The position numbers and the translations under genes were made by a program. A DNA stretch of 64,000 nucleotides from Reticulitermes speratus (Eukaryota > Arthropoda > Insecta > Blattodea > Rhinotermitidae): assembly GCA_021186555.1 (NCBI GenBank), contig JAJKFL010000013.1:31452743-31516742 (forward strand), given 5' to 3'. The notes beneath the pieces are model-generated. The model was not told the DNA's origin. It did not search any database and was given only the letters and a program-made list of their open reading frames with translations. Every line of letters starts with the position of its first letter. The stretch's first letter is position 1. Positions 21,575-33,122 of the stretch are shown piece by piece.

Positions 21575-23585
21575 AACATAAACAAAATAAACAATGTACG
21601 TTCGCGTAACCACTGTTGCAGTGCAGACGCAACTGTGAATTTTGTGTTTTATTTGCCACATTCTGTCATACAGCATAATTTTCGGAAAAAAAAAAAACAT
21701 TTTTTGGACACAAAATGTGTGTTCTGATTTTCTCTACAACGTTTGTGTGAAACATTTCTCATTCTAAGAAGAATTCAGCGAGATATTATCATAAATGTAC
21801 ATAGGTCTTCATATAAAGTACCGTTATTGTTGTCAGATTGTAATGACACTTGAATTTTGTCGAACGAGTTTGGAACAATCTTCAAAAAGTATCCGTTATT
21901 CTTGACAGATTTTAATGAAACTTATATTTGGTCGACAGAGTTTGGAACAATCTTCAAAAAGTACCCGTTATTCTTGTCAGATTTTAATGAAACTTATATT
22001 TGGTCGACAGAGTTTGGAACAATCTTCAAAAAGTACCCGATATTCTCGACAGATTTTAATGAAATTTAAATTTTGTCGACAGAGTTTGGAACAATCTTCA
22101 AAAAGTACTCGTTATTCTTCACAGATTTTAATGAAACTTGAATTTTGTCGCCAGAGTTTGGAACAATCTTCAAAAAGTACCCGTTATTCTTGACAGATTT
22201 TAATGAAATTTAAATTTTGTCGACAGAGTTTGGAACAATCTTCAAAAAGTACCCGTTATTCTTGTCAGATTGTAATGACACTTGAATTTTGTCGACACGA
22301 GTTTGGAACAATCTTCAAAAAGTACCAGTTATTCTTGTCAGATTTTAATGAAACTTGAATTTTGTCGACAGAGTTTGGAACAACTCAAAGACGATGACGA
22401 ATTTCAAAACAAGTACCCGTTATTTTACAGATTTTAATGAAATTTAAATTTTGTCGACAGAGTTTGGAACAATCTTCAAAAAGTACCCGTTATTCTTATC
22501 AGATATTAATGAAACTTGAATTTTGTCGACCAGAGTTTGGAACAATCTTCAAAAAGTACCCGTTATTCTTGACAGATTTAATGAAACTTGAATTTTGTCA
22601 CCAGAGTTTGGAACAATCTTCAAAAAGTACCCGTTATTCTTGACAGATTTTAATGAAATTTAATTTTGTCGACAGAGTTTGGAACAATCTTCAAAAAGTA
22701 CCCGTTATTCTTCACGATTTTAATGAAACTTGAATTTTGTCGACAGAGTTTGGAACAATTTCAAAAAGTACCCTTTATTCTTACAGATTTAATGAATTTA
22801 AATTTTGTCGACAGTTTGGAACAATTTTCAAAAGTACCCGTTATTCTTCACAGATTGTAATGTAACTTGAATTTTGTCGACACGAGTTTGGAACAATCTT
22901 CAAGAAGTACCCGTTATTCTTGACAGATTTTAATTAAACTTGAAATTTTGTCGACAGAGTTTGGAACAATCTTCAAAAAGTACCGTTATTCTTGACAGAT
23001 TTAATGAAATTTAATTTTGTCGACAGAGTTTGGAACAATCTTCAAAAAGTACCCATTATTCTTAACAGATTTAATGACAACTTGAATTTTGTCGACACGA
23101 GTTTGGAACAATCTTCAAAAAGTACCCATTATTCTTGACAGATTTTAATGAAATTTAAATTTTGTCAACGAGTTTGGAACAGTCTTCAAAAAGTACCCTT
23201 TATTCTTGACAGATTTTAATGAAATTTAAATTTTGTCGACAGAGTTTGGAACAATCTTCAAAAAGTACCCATTATTACTTGACAGATTTTAATGAAATTT
23301 AAATTTGTCGACGAGTTTGGAATAATCTTCAAAAAGTACCCATTATTATTGACAGATTTTACAAAATTTAAATTTTGTCCACGAGTTTGGAACAATCTTC
23401 AAAAAGTACCCATTATTCTTGACAGATTTTAATGAAATCTGAATTTTCTCGACAGAGTTTGGAACAATCTTCAAATATCGAATTTAATGAAAATCCGTAC
23501 AGTGGGAGCCGAGTTGTTTCATGCGGAAGAACAGACATGACGAAGCCAATAGTCGCTTTTTGCAGTGTTACGAACGCGCCTAAAA
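21575..23585 (+). mobile_element. Repeat E with internal minisatellite
   Basis: Left end (gttcgcgtaaccactg) and right end (tacgaacgcgccta) are as in the ~500-bp copy at 9905. Between them the single internal motif has become a 72-bp array, lengthening the element to about 2 kb. No transposase. Confidence 0.85.
21833..23478 (+). repeat. 72-bp minisatellite, ~22 units
   Basis: Unit: 'gagtttggaacaatcttcaa', 'aaagtacccgttattcttga', 'cagattttaatgaaacttga', 'attttgtcgaca'. The period of 72 bp equals 24 codons, so stretches stay open in several frames (peptide FGTIFKKYPLFLTDFNET). These are by-products, not genes. Some units carry 1-4 bp deletions that break the frames, arguing against coding. 22380-22420 has a foreign insert. 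Confidence 0.97.
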
Positions 23586-24659
23586 ACCACAGCACTTTAA
23601 CCACACAATGTATTCACGCTGTGTGCCACTCACAACCAACAGGGATTATTCCCCTATTCAGCATTAACCGGTCTGTCTTTGCAATACGGAATAATGGCTT
23701 TTCTTAACGAAAAGTACACCGCAACAACCCACCGTTCATCTTTTCACGTCGCTGATAACCCGAAAAGGCCAATCATTTGCGATTGCCGTTTCACAAATCA
23801 TCACAGTCAAATCGATTTCCTTGCGATGACGTCACTTCCCGTTAGCCAAAATGCCCCGAAGTTCTTCATCTCCGGTCTTGCACTCCAGCGGACACTGGCA
23901 TGGTAAAATTTCATTTCCTGTGTCGTCTTGTCAGCAATTTAGTAGCCACAGCTTCCTCCGCTAGATACAGGAAGTTCCATAAATACAGGATTATTCTTGC
24001 TGGTAGCTCAGCGACACGTGTATCACACGAAACATATGCAAATACACTTGCTCAGTATGTATACAACACGATGCACTTTCAAGTGTGTATTGGTTTTGTG
24101 GACTGTAATGTTCTCCCTATATAATAATTATAATATTTCAACTCTAACACATTAGCATCGATCCTTATGATCGGATGCTACCTATACAAGGTAATCTATT
24201 AGCAAGCAGAAACAACGACCAATGTCCGCCATGAACATCCTGCTACACGCTAGGCATCATGGGAAAACAGGGTGGCCAACCAAGCACCCAAGGCTGCCAA
24301 ACCCCACCTAAATACACCAAGGACTGAACACTTGCCCTTAGTACTTTTACACACAGCCCATCTGCAAATGACACTTCCATCAGTAGACAGTAAGGTTTAC
24401 TGTGAGTGTCGCCTTGAAACCGCGCGGCTGGAAATTACATGGACGTCCGATCGGTAGTACAAACATAACAATGCTCTGAGCAATTTCTCGTCTCGGATAC
24501 AGCATAAACTTACACGATTTACGAAGTAATTATTCCCAGACACGAGGCCAGTATCGTGGTTGACTGCAAAATAGCAGGGAAACAACGAAAGTAAAACGCA
24601 GAAAAATACCTGGGTCCCAGACATCTAACGTAACAGGGGGGTCCATAACACTGCACAGT
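23586..24659. other. Unassigned sequence
   Basis: Several 60-75 codon frames at 23600-24120 without family features. A short imperfect inverted repeat around gatcggatgc (24160). No repeat recognised. Confidence 0.4.
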
Positions 24660-24945
24660 GTTTAGGGAAAAAGAGACATGTATGACGCATTGAAAATATG
24701 AGAAATATGTGAAAATGTTCAGTCGAAAAATACGAAGGGAAGACGAGCTGTTAAACCTAGGAGTAGATGGCATAATAACATTGAAACTGATCCTGAAGAA
24801 AAGAGATGGAAGGTGTGGAATTGATTCATCTGGCTCTGGATACGGAACAGTGAGGGTTCTTGTAAAGGCGGTAATAAACATTCTGATTCCATAGAAGGCA
24901 GAGAATTTCTTTTTACCAGGACCACTACGCTCCATACAGTTAGGC
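24660..24945 (+). mobile_element. NLR-2 3' region
   Basis: Plus-strand translation ..NLGVDGIITLKLILKKRD then GTVRVLVKAVINILIP corresponds to the [19 protein letters not shown] part of NLR-2, followed by 'gctccatacagttag'. Heavily diverged. Confidence 0.75.
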
Positions 24946-25189
24946 GACAGAACACAATTCTTGGCTGCCTAACACGAAGCATATTCAGTAAGCAAATTCC
25001 CCTAACTAGTAACGCTGCTTTAATCAAGCATTTCATTTCTCGGTAGGAAGTAACACTTGTAGTAGGGAAAATATGCAACAGATGGCGCGCGTGTCAATCA
25101 AATGCATTCAATGGGATAAGTTGATGTGCAATGATAAAGCTATTGGAAAAATGATCTCGGTAAATACGTCAAGGTGCTATTCGGTTTTT

Positions 25190-25446
25190 ACGGGCGAAAT
25201 ATATTGCCTCATCGAAATTCATCGCCAGATCATACAGGTGTCTGGTGATGACACAATGGGAGTACAGCGTGTCAGAAAACAGTGCACAGAGTTCGAAAAT
25301 TGGTCAAACGGACAACCGAGGCGATGACAGCACCGGAAGGACGAGTGGCAACAATTGGAGGTCCTTAATTTGGAAAATCGACGAGTCAAAATTCGAGATC
25401 TATCCGCTGCATTGAAATTGATCGTCGAAACTGTAAACAAAATGTG
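25190..25446 (+). pseudogene. mariner-type transposase N-terminal remnant
   Basis: Translation EIHRQIIQVSGDDTMGVQRV then RKQCTEFENW resembles the helix-turn-helix region of mariner transposases, where EIHRQ..VYG..VM..VRKWC.EF is typical. After a stop at 25327 a second frame gives ENRRVKIRDLSAALKLIVET, the next conserved stretch. So at least one frameshift or stop. The catalytic DDE/D part is absent. Confidence 0.65.
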
Positions 25447-25718
25447 AGTGAAAGCAAGGGGCTGTTTTTTTACGGCGAAGCAATTTTTACACCCGGGTCA
25501 AAGAGAGAAAAATTCATCAATGTGCCCGGGGATTATGGCGAAAAATAATGACATTCTGTGTAATAAATGACCTACGTTTAACGTCGTAATAAATTCTCCT
25601 TTAAATTTTATGGCCCACAGATCCTTAGAAGTTGAAAATCGTAAATAATTGTAACACCATGTTGTAGTTATGATTATAATGTTCTAATGAAGCCCTCAGC
25701 CCGTGGGACACAAGTTGT
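25447..25718. other. Unassigned sequence
   Basis: No features. Confidence 0.4.
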
Positions 25719-25730
25719 GTCAAAGTGGCC

Positions 25731-25979
25731 TATTTTTGTTTTTCCCCATGGCGCAACAGCCCCTAGTGGGACAGGGCCTCCTCATCACCAAGGCTTCACG
25801 ATCACACTCAGACACACCAAACTCGGTAGGACTCCTCTGGACGAGGGACCAGCCGTCGCAGAGACCTCTACCTGACAACACACAACAGTCACAAGAGACA
25901 GACATCCAAGCCCCCGGCGGGATTCGAACCCACAATCCCAGTAAGTGAGCGGCCGCAGACCCACGCCTTAGACCTCGCG
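25731..25979 (-). mobile_element. SINE-B, full-length with target duplication
   Basis: Minus strand: tRNA-Leu-like head (ggtctaaggcgtgg, B box GGTTCGAATCCC region at ~25918-25932), body, and a T-rich (A-tail) end at 25731-25745. 12-bp target duplication GTCAAAGTGGCC at 25719-25730 and 25980-25991. Confidence 0.92.
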
Positions 25980-26029
25980 GTCAAAGTGGCCCATACCATT
26001 CTGAAACACAACGAACGTCAGAATAGAGT

Positions 26030-26190
26030 TTATACCACTCCTGCTTCGTATTCGAGAAACCTCGGGTTCAAAACTTTGAAATAATAAGTGATCCTAAACC
26101 TTCAAAGGTTTTCCTCAGTCCTAACGAAATGACGGGATAGTACTTGAAATTACACCACGACTGCTTATTTTACATTTCACTGATCACAAA
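26030..26190 (+). mobile_element. SINE-like fragment (family H)
   Basis: Contains 'aacctcgggttcaaaa' and 'ggttttcctcagtcc', then 'gggatagtactt', a body also found in inverse orientation at 62045-62115. The tRNA relation is weak. Confidence 0.5.
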
Positions 26191-26706
26191 TAAACCATAC
26201 TGTGTCAGGAACTGTGACGTCATCACAGACATTACGTGGTTACAGATCCCAGAGCTGTAAAAGCACACAGAAAGTGAAATTTAGTTGCGACAGAATTTTT
26301 TTTCCTCAGTGCTTAAATATTCAAAATCCATTTCGGTTTCGCTCAGACAGCGGGAAGCCACCGTTGCCTAGCAACCGCGCCTGGAGACACACACCAAACG
26401 CTTTACATCAGTTTCCACAACCGGCAAAAACAGAGTTCACCCTTGGGGGTTGCATTTAAAAGGGTGGGGTTCGTTATGCGTGACGGCTGTCCGCTGTAAA
26501 GATATATGCAGTGTTTTCACTCTGTAAAAGAAATTGTTAACAATATCTGACGCCTAATTTAACAGTCAAAATGTCTGCATTTTGCTCACACCGTGTGTTT
26601 ATGAGTCAAGTATTCACCCAGACTGCATTAATGGGTTACTCTTTCTAATAGAGATGTAGCGTGTTATCAATGAGATATGAACTGAATATTTAAATATCAT
26701 GTAGAT
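26191..26706. other. Unassigned sequence
   Basis: Nothing recognised; the last 60 bases are AT-rich target-like sequence. Confidence 0.4.
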
Positions 26707-27190
26707 CAGTGGTTCCCAAACTTTTTCGGTCCACCGCCCCCTTGTTTCCATATGCACAACCACAGCGCCCCCCTACCTTTTTTAAAAAACATAAATGCGC
26801 TTCTGTTTCCACTTTTATTTTACATTTAAAAATCGTTTAAATAAAATTATAAGAGTTAAATTTAATGTTTTATGTGTTAATTAATAATTTAAAATTTATT
26901 ATATTTTTTATGATTAACAATAATTCATCTAGCAATAGTTTATTAAAAAAATAATATGTGCTTGAATAAGATTCATAAATTAAAATACTAAGAAGTTTAG
27001 TTCATTTTTTTATTCTTAACACAAAAACTACGTTATTTGAATTTTATTATAAAAATAAATGCACTACTTGTCTACTAGCGCCCCCCTGTGATAATAACAG
27101 CGCTCCCTTCCACCTATCGTACCTATTAGCGCCCACCTCGGTAATCCCACCGCCCCCTAGGGGGCGGTACCGCCCATTTGGGAACCACTG
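26707..27190 (-). mobile_element. Non-autonomous hAT-type MITE
   Basis: A 484-bp copy of the element at 1760, inverted relative to it. TIRs CAGTGGTTCCCAAAC / TTGGGAACCACTG. 8-bp target duplication with two mismatches (atgtagat at 26699-26706, atctagac at 27191-27198). Confidence 0.9.
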
Positions 27191-27198
27191 ATCTAGAC

Positions 27199-27670
27199 AC
27201 ACTTTGTGGTTCAAATGTTTAAAACGAATCAGAGTAAATTGCACTGTCAGCTGGAATTCTAGAACTTGTACAATGTAACACAGACTTTAGGGTACTTAAG
27301 TACTGCACTGAGATATAAAGAGTGTGCTGCTACAAGGTGTCGGTGGTGTTCCTAAATGATGCTTGGGGGTGTTTCAGTGAAACGCTGAACCACAAGAATG
27401 TCTCAGTACGTCGGTGGTGTGCTGACATACCACACGAAGCAGAAAGCAGTGTTCTATACGTGTTCACTGCAGATCTCTGATCTTACACGCGTGCCGTAAG
27501 GTAATAACGAGCTGATCACGTGAATACTGTCGACCTTCACGTGTGACTCCTCGTGCTATTGCCACAATGAATTAATGTGCGCAGTACGCGACCTATCGTT
27601 AGACTTGAAAGTGAAAAAGGTTTTCATTTAGGCCATTTAGCCACTTATATTACAGCAGAACCTAAACACA
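27199..27670. other. Unassigned sequence
   Basis: No recognised repeat or coding frame. Confidence 0.4.
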
Positions 27671-28115
27671 CCATATGCTATAAACAAGATACTCGCAGTA
27701 ACTACACATATCAAATGTTATAAACAAGATACTCGCAGTAACTACACATACCACACGTTATAAACATGATACTCGCAGTAACTACACATACCAAATGTTA
27801 TAAAAAGATACTCGCAGTAACTACACATACCACATGTTCTAAACAAGATACTCGCAGTAACTACACATACCAAATGTTATAAACAACATACTCGCAGTAA
27901 CTACACATACCACACGTTATAAACATGATACTCGCAGTAACTACACATACCAAATGTTATAAACAAGATACTCGCAGTAACTAACATACCAAATGTTATA
28001 AGCATGATACTCGCAGTAACTACACATACCACACCTTATAAGCATGATACACACAGTAACTACACGTATAAAATGTCATAAACTTGATACTTGCAGTAAC
28101 ACATACATGTTATAA
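27671..28115. repeat. 40-bp tandem array, ~11 units
   Basis: Unit 'ccaaatgttataaacaagat' + 'actcgcagtaactacacata', exactly 40 bp in most units. The last two units are shortened and diverged. Confidence 0.95.
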
Positions 28116-28364
28116 CACAAACATGATAGACTACTCTCAATAGAGAGCTGCTATTTCTCCAAACATCACAGCCGTTAGGTCTCTGTAATGGAGACGGGTG
28201 ATGTTTACTGCGAGGTACGAACTTAATTATTGTACGTTATTTAGGTAAACTCCGTGGTTAGGAGCCAGCAAGTAGCCGCATGGGCCATGGAACGTCCGAA
28301 TAAAAAAAAGACAATGTCTCAGTACTTGAAAGTTTAGTTTGTACCTCTAGGAAGCGTGGGTCAT

Positions 28365-28620
28365 GATATCGTATTCGGTATAGCGACTCGCTGCAGGCTG
28401 GACGGCCCGGGGATCGAATCCCGGTGGGGGCGATATTTTCCGCACCCGTCCACAACGGCCCTGGGAAACACCCAGCCTCGTGGGCACCTGGTAAAGCGGC
28501 CGGAACGTGGCGTTAACCACCCATCCCCATATAGCGCCGAGGTTAAAGAAAGAATAGTCATACTTCTACTCCCCCTCTGTGCCTTCATGGCAAGTTATGG
28601 GGTGAAATTTACCTTTTACC
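28365..28620 (+). mobile_element. SINE-A copy
   Basis: Starts within the A box (TCGGTATAGCGAC remnant), has B box GGATCGAATCCC at ~28412-28423 and a body with a ~50-bp internal deletion after 'cccagcctcgtgggcacc'. Confidence 0.85.
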
Positions 28621-29261
28621 GCTAGGAAAACACATCGCATGGTCCTTAATAACATTACACTGTTAACGGATGTCAGTGTTTGTTCTGTGGATAACAAAGC
28701 CATGAATTCACTTTGCGGTCCAAACAGCGCTGATGTCAAACCGCTGTGGGCCTCTCATAAGCTACTTACAGTGGCTCGTGAGACGTAAGACTTGAAATTT
28801 AATTAGAATGATTGCCGCTACAGGGGAATGGCGCCTCGGTAAACGTTGTTCAGAAACTGGATACTCCAGTTCAAAGTTCCTACCACATTAGACAACGAAA
28901 ACCGTGGAACAGAGTCGTGCTTCAGTACATAACAGTCGCTCAACTGGTGAAGATATTCACACATTTTACTAAACTGAGCTACCGGATCATATCCTGAGAC
29001 AGATAATTCCAGTCATAAACTTCTTACCTCATTTCTTTAAGTTTCCTTCGAATTTATGAAATCAACTACATAATAAGCACACTAAGAATTTTAATCACAC
29101 ATGTAATCAGCTGATATATTCTACATTATAACAAGCAGTGACATTCTTACATCTTATCTTTTATATATGTATATAGATTGGATTCATTAGCTTTTAAATC
29201 ATACATGTTTTCGGAGTTGTTCTGTGAAGATGGCGGTCGACATCCAAAACACGTAAGAGAC
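28621..29261. other. Unassigned sequence
   Basis: Nothing recognised. Confidence 0.4.
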
Positions 29262-29340
29262 ATAGGCGTAACTTTGGGAGCAAGGGGGGAAAGCCCCTCC
29301 CCCCAAATATTTTTCAATTTAAGAAAAAGTTTTTGGTTAC
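29262..29340 (+). repeat. GGGGAAAGCCCCTCCCCCC repeat fragment
   Basis: Resembles the GC-rich terminus of repeat G (gcgtaac, then purine-rich G block, then C block). Only ~80 bp. Confidence 0.35.
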
Positions 29341-29344
29341 TGAC

Positions 29345-29615
29345 TTGAAGAGGGCCGGGCCTGAGAGAAGGTGACTACTTGGAAGACCCAGGCGTAGATG
29401 GGAGAATAATATTAAAATTGATCTTCAAGGAGTGGGATGGGATGGCGTGGTCTTGATTCATATGGCTCAGGATAGAGACAGGTGGCGGGCTCTTGTGAAT
29501 GCGGTAATGAACCTTCGGGTTCCAAAGAACGCGGGTAATTTTTTGACTAGCTGACGACCTGTTAGCTTCTCAAGAAGGACTCTGCTCCATGGAGTTAGTT
29601 TAGAGTTAGTTAGAG
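29345..29615 (+). mobile_element. NLR-2 3' end
   Basis: Frames give a [14 protein letters not shown]-like segment, then a [20 protein letters not shown] peptide, then 'cttctcaagaaggactctgc' and a short TTAG-type tail. Confidence 0.85.
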
Positions 29616-29983
29616 TTGCCATGATTAGTGGGTCCCTGTCACCACGGCATGGCGCGTCCTCGGGTTGCGGATGGAGGAACGGCCTCCGAATATGGAGGGT
29701 AGCTGCGAATATGCAGTCGCGGACAACCGACAAGGGGTGGTCCTCCAGCTTGGGGGTTGGGCGAGGTGCTAACAACTCCTCACCGTAAAGAATTACCATG
29801 TTACGAAACACTATACAGAGCCTCGAACCTGGACTGATTCTTATGGTACGACTTAGCTCAGGATAGGGACAGGTGGCGGGCTCTTGTGAGTGCGATAATG
29901 AACCTTCGGGTTCCATAAAACGCGAGGAATTTCTTGACTAGCTGACGACCTGTTAGCTTCTCAAGAAGGACTCTGCTCCATGG

Positions 29984-30016
<33 letters not shown>
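29616..30016 (+). mobile_element. Internally deleted NLR-2-like derivative
   Basis: 29640-29850 is a non-coding leader-like block (for example 'ggatggaggaacggcctccg', 'acaaggggtggtcctccagc'), joined at ~29850 directly to the last ~160 bp of NLR-2 and a six-unit TTAG tail (29985-30015). The leader assignment is inference; the 3' part is certain. Confidence 0.55.
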
Positions 30017-30540
30017 AAGTTGAAGAGGGGCAAAAAAATTGGGTGAGGGTAGGGGTAGGGTGTTACGTATATTAAGGACTGGTTCAAACCAATCTCCCCC
30101 TCTTTCTAAATTGACTCCTCGTAAATTGAAGTTATGGTCCATTTTGCTCCTCCCAGTGTTATTAGCCAAGTTAGGCGGATAGTAGGAGGGAAGAGTGTAT
30201 ATTTTTCATATATATTGTATTACAAATTATATTGCACGGAACAAATACCAAAATAATTATATAATTAAATTTCAGACTGAATGAGGAGGCAGTATGTGTC
30301 TCAGAAATGCTGTCAACAATTTCCCAAACTACACGATGTCACATCCCAATATACATAGTCCTAACAGTGCCTGTCCTAATACATGCAAGTCTCACTACTG
30401 ACAGACTGATTGGGTACGTTTAAGTGCATATTACATCTCCGGAAAACAGCCATAAATCTGATAGCCAAAATGTATTCAGTAAAACGTGTGACGGAACACC
30501 TCAAATACATTTCCAGTGAAGAAAAGAAATCTTAACGAAG
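30017..30540. other. Unassigned sequence
   Basis: Nothing recognised. Confidence 0.4.
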
Positions 30541-30641
30541 AAGCAGTCTGATAACGGTAATAACAAGCAGTCTGATAACGGTAATAACAAGCAGTCTGAT
30601 AACGGTAATAACAAGCAGTCTGATAACGGTAATATCAAGCA
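30541..30641. repeat. 24-bp tandem repeat, ~4 units
   Basis: Unit aagcagtctgataacggtaa + taac, nearly identical copies. Confidence 0.95.
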
Positions 30642-30809
30642 AAAATCAAGTTACGGGTCGTGATCGAAGCGATATAAGACACAATTTGCCAAAGTCTGGA
30701 CGGAAATCTTTCTAACACTTTCAAGCCTATTTTAAATCTATACGACATGTATAAGTGCAGTTCCGATTCACAGAAAACATAGTGTCCTTTACAAAGAACA
30801 GCCGTTTAA

Positions 30810-31225
30810 ATCTGTTTACAAAAATCTGTTATTTAAGGATGCAGGAGCGTAACCAAAAGGAGAAGCTACGGGTTGCGGCCCCTTCCCCAAACCGAAATTT
30901 GAAAAACATAGATTTTTGTAGACACCACGATATTAAACATTTTACGCGATTTACCCTTCAGCCGAAATCAGCCACTGAAATTGGTTAGCACGTTAGAATT
31001 AAAAGTACATTAGAATTTAAAAACCAAGAAGATTAGACCTTGTGATTTAACTTATGTGAGTCATGGAACATGTAGTTATATTTGTATGTACATAAATGCA
31101 GTTGAAAACAGTGTTATGTTACAGTTTATAACATGATTTTATAATACAACTTTTAAAATTAAAGATAGATTATATATAGCCTCAGCGTCACCCCCACCCC
31201 AATGAAAAATCTGGGTGCGCACGTG
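30810..31225 (-). mobile_element. Interspersed repeat G, inverted copy
   Basis: Ends with 'aaaaatctgggtgcgcac', the complement of the terminus at 4134. Internal blocks 'aaaaaccaagaagatta', 'gtcatggaacatgtag' and 'aacagtgttatgttacag' are in the reverse order of that copy. The other end reads 'gatgcaggagcgtaacc'. Confidence 0.65.
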
Positions 31226-31286
31226 TAATGACGCTATCAAGTGCTAAGAAAATACACCATTCATAAAAGCCAAATGAACGTGTATG

Positions 31287-31450
31287 GGCATTGCTGGAAT
31301 GACATTAACAGGGAAAACCCGAAGTACTTAGAGAAAAAACTGTCCCAGTGCCAATTTTGTCGACCATAAATCCCACATGAACTAGCATGCGATCGAACTC
31401 AGGCCTCCGCGGTAAAAAGCCGGCGACCAATTACCTAACACACAGCACAG
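31287..31450 (-). mobile_element. SINE-C copy
   Basis: Head at ~31450 with 'aggcctccgcggtaaaaag' complement and a degenerate B box. The body ends near 'aacagggaaaacccgaagta', the same order as 3395-3649. Confidence 0.75.
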
Positions 31451-31887
31451 TCCCCCTTAAGAAAACAACTGATCTTTGTCGTGAAAATCATATGAAACAC
31501 ATAAAAAGCAAAATGCAACTTCTGAAATGTTAAGGCAGGTCGTACACACCTACCACTCAGCTTTAAAAGGTTAAGAGCAAAGGGCCGGGGCACACCTCGT
31601 ATGTAAACTCCAATCCACACAGCAGGGCTGAGACAGACCAGGCGTGATAGCGTTAGAAAGGGTTTCTTGTCTGCACGTCTCGTATTGATCGGGAGGTCCC
31701 TCTCAGTTAAATGCGTCCACAATTCCACGAAACCTGAAATACTTTCCCTGTTCCATGAAACTACTTTACAAGAAACAAGATAATGACTTACAGTGCCACA
31801 CACGTTAAGATCACTAAGATTCCCAGTTGCTCGGACAACAGCAAGAGTTAAGACTCAAAAGTATACCACTTTGACGCTATCCATCGC
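31451..31887. other. Unassigned sequence
   Basis: A minus-strand open frame of 122 codons (31435-31803) has no recognisable domain and overlaps SINE-C at one end. Judged non-coding. Confidence 0.4.
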
Positions 31888-31898
31888 GTTGTCTATAT

Positions 31899-32019
31899 TC
31901 ATTCATTCATACGACAGGTCCGTAGCCTATTCCAATGCTAGTTCTCCACAGGGTGCGATCTAGTGCTTCCTCTTTCAATTTCCAGTAAGCAGCTACTGGA
32001 TGACCTTAAGGAAAAGAGA
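31899..32019 (-). mobile_element. NLR-1 3' end with target duplication
   Basis: Only the last ~120 bp of NLR-1 in minus orientation with the ATTCATTCATTCAT tail. Flanked by GTTGTCTATAT at 31888-31898 and 32020-32030 (11-bp perfect target duplication). Confidence 0.9.
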
Positions 32020-32030
32020 GTTGTCTATAT

Positions 32031-32423
32031 TATTATTATTATTATTATTTATCCTGTCGCTCCTTGTGGAGCATAGGGCCTCCTTTCGGAGGTTTCTTTG
32101 GTCGTGTGCATAGGTGTAGTGAGTGACCAGCCCACTGACTACACAAGTACTACTCAATCCTGATGTGACTGCCAGAGCCATCTAGCATCATGGCCATCAT
32201 GGCCGCTGAATTTCGCTTACGAAACATCTCTATTCATGCCCGTAAGGTTCTTTTACATTCCGTAAATCTACGACATGGGACCGACGGCTTTACTTCCCCT
32301 CCCAAGGAAGTTGTGCTACGGATTTTTATCACCCTTAAAAATCCATCGACCTCGGCAGGGATTGAACCCGCGAACCTTGGGTCCAGTAGCGAGCACGCTA
32401 ACCACTAGTCCACCGAGGGCGAC
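32031..32423 (-). mobile_element. SINE-D, full-length, (ATT)n tail
   Basis: The head begins at ~32423 on the minus strand (ctcggtggactagtggttag, B box GGTTCAATCCC at ~32361-32371), with a ~290-bp body and an AAT-type tail at 32031-32048. 13-bp perfect target duplication GAGTTGTCTATAT at 32018-32030 and 32424-32436. It used the duplication of the older NLR-1 insertion as its target. Confidence 0.93.
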
Positions 32424-32484
32424 GAGTTGTCTATATAAACTTACATAAATAACACTACGTATTGCGTCTGACACAATCTTTATT

Positions 32485-32740
32485 TCTTTCTCTTTTTTCA
32501 AACACTATATGTTTCGATCAAGCCGATCATCATCAAATTTTAATTTCTAAATCTTAACTTCTAAATTATACACCACGCCGTTTGTGTTAAATGACACAAC
32601 TCGATTGTAATTTATATTTTATATGATTTGTGAGATCTCACAAAATTTTACATTTTTACCTTCAATTTTAAGTTTTTGTATAAACAAACACCTGCTGATG
32701 ATCAGCTTGATGGAAGAATGTAGTGTTGAAAAAAATAATA
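32485..32740. mobile_element. Penelope-like inverted pair with hammerhead motifs
   Basis: Minus strand 32499-32540: TTGATGA, extra T, GATC hairpin, GAAAC, ATATAGTG. Plus strand 32687-32727: AACAC, CTGATGA (32695-32701), hairpin remnant, GGAAG instead of CGAAAC, GTAGTGTT, where AACAC pairs with GTGTT. Each arm has kept a different part of the core. Confidence 0.55.
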
Positions 32741-33122
32741 ATGAATATAAGTTGTGTCAAACGGAATACACAGTGTTATTTGCGTACGTCAAAAGCATAT
32801 CCTACACCGTAGCTACAAAAGTTTCGTCGGAAAACGTCAAAACAAAGGAACCACTGGGAAGATGTATTAGGAACATCAGGTGTTAAGCTCCGGAAATATG
32901 GATTGAACTGGCTCAGGAACATCCAATACTTAGGGGAGGAAGATGTCAAATACACATATCGTTAAAATTATCGGATCGGAAAATTTGAAGAGAGAGGAAC
33001 CCTTGCACCCTAAATGTTTCAATATTAAGGAAGATGAAGAATACAGAAACTTCTTCAACTTTTAAATGCAAAAGAGAAACAAATATTGGTAAATACTTAT
33101 TACAAAGCAGATATACATGGGA
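32741..33122. other. Unassigned sequence
   Basis: Flank of the 149-bp satellite; nothing recognised. Confidence 0.4.

Noticed and set aside
21857-22860. Open frames encoding FGTIFKKYPLF-type repeats
   Set aside because: Reading frames of a 72-bp (24-codon) minisatellite; indels between units break every frame.
29467-29916. 149-codon minus-strand frame
   Set aside because: Antisense of two NLR-2 ends and the leader-like block; no independent protein features.
29985-30015. TTAG repeats as possible telomeric DNA
   Set aside because: Insect telomere repeat is TTAGG; here it is the tetranucleotide tail of NLR-2, present at other NLR-2 copies.
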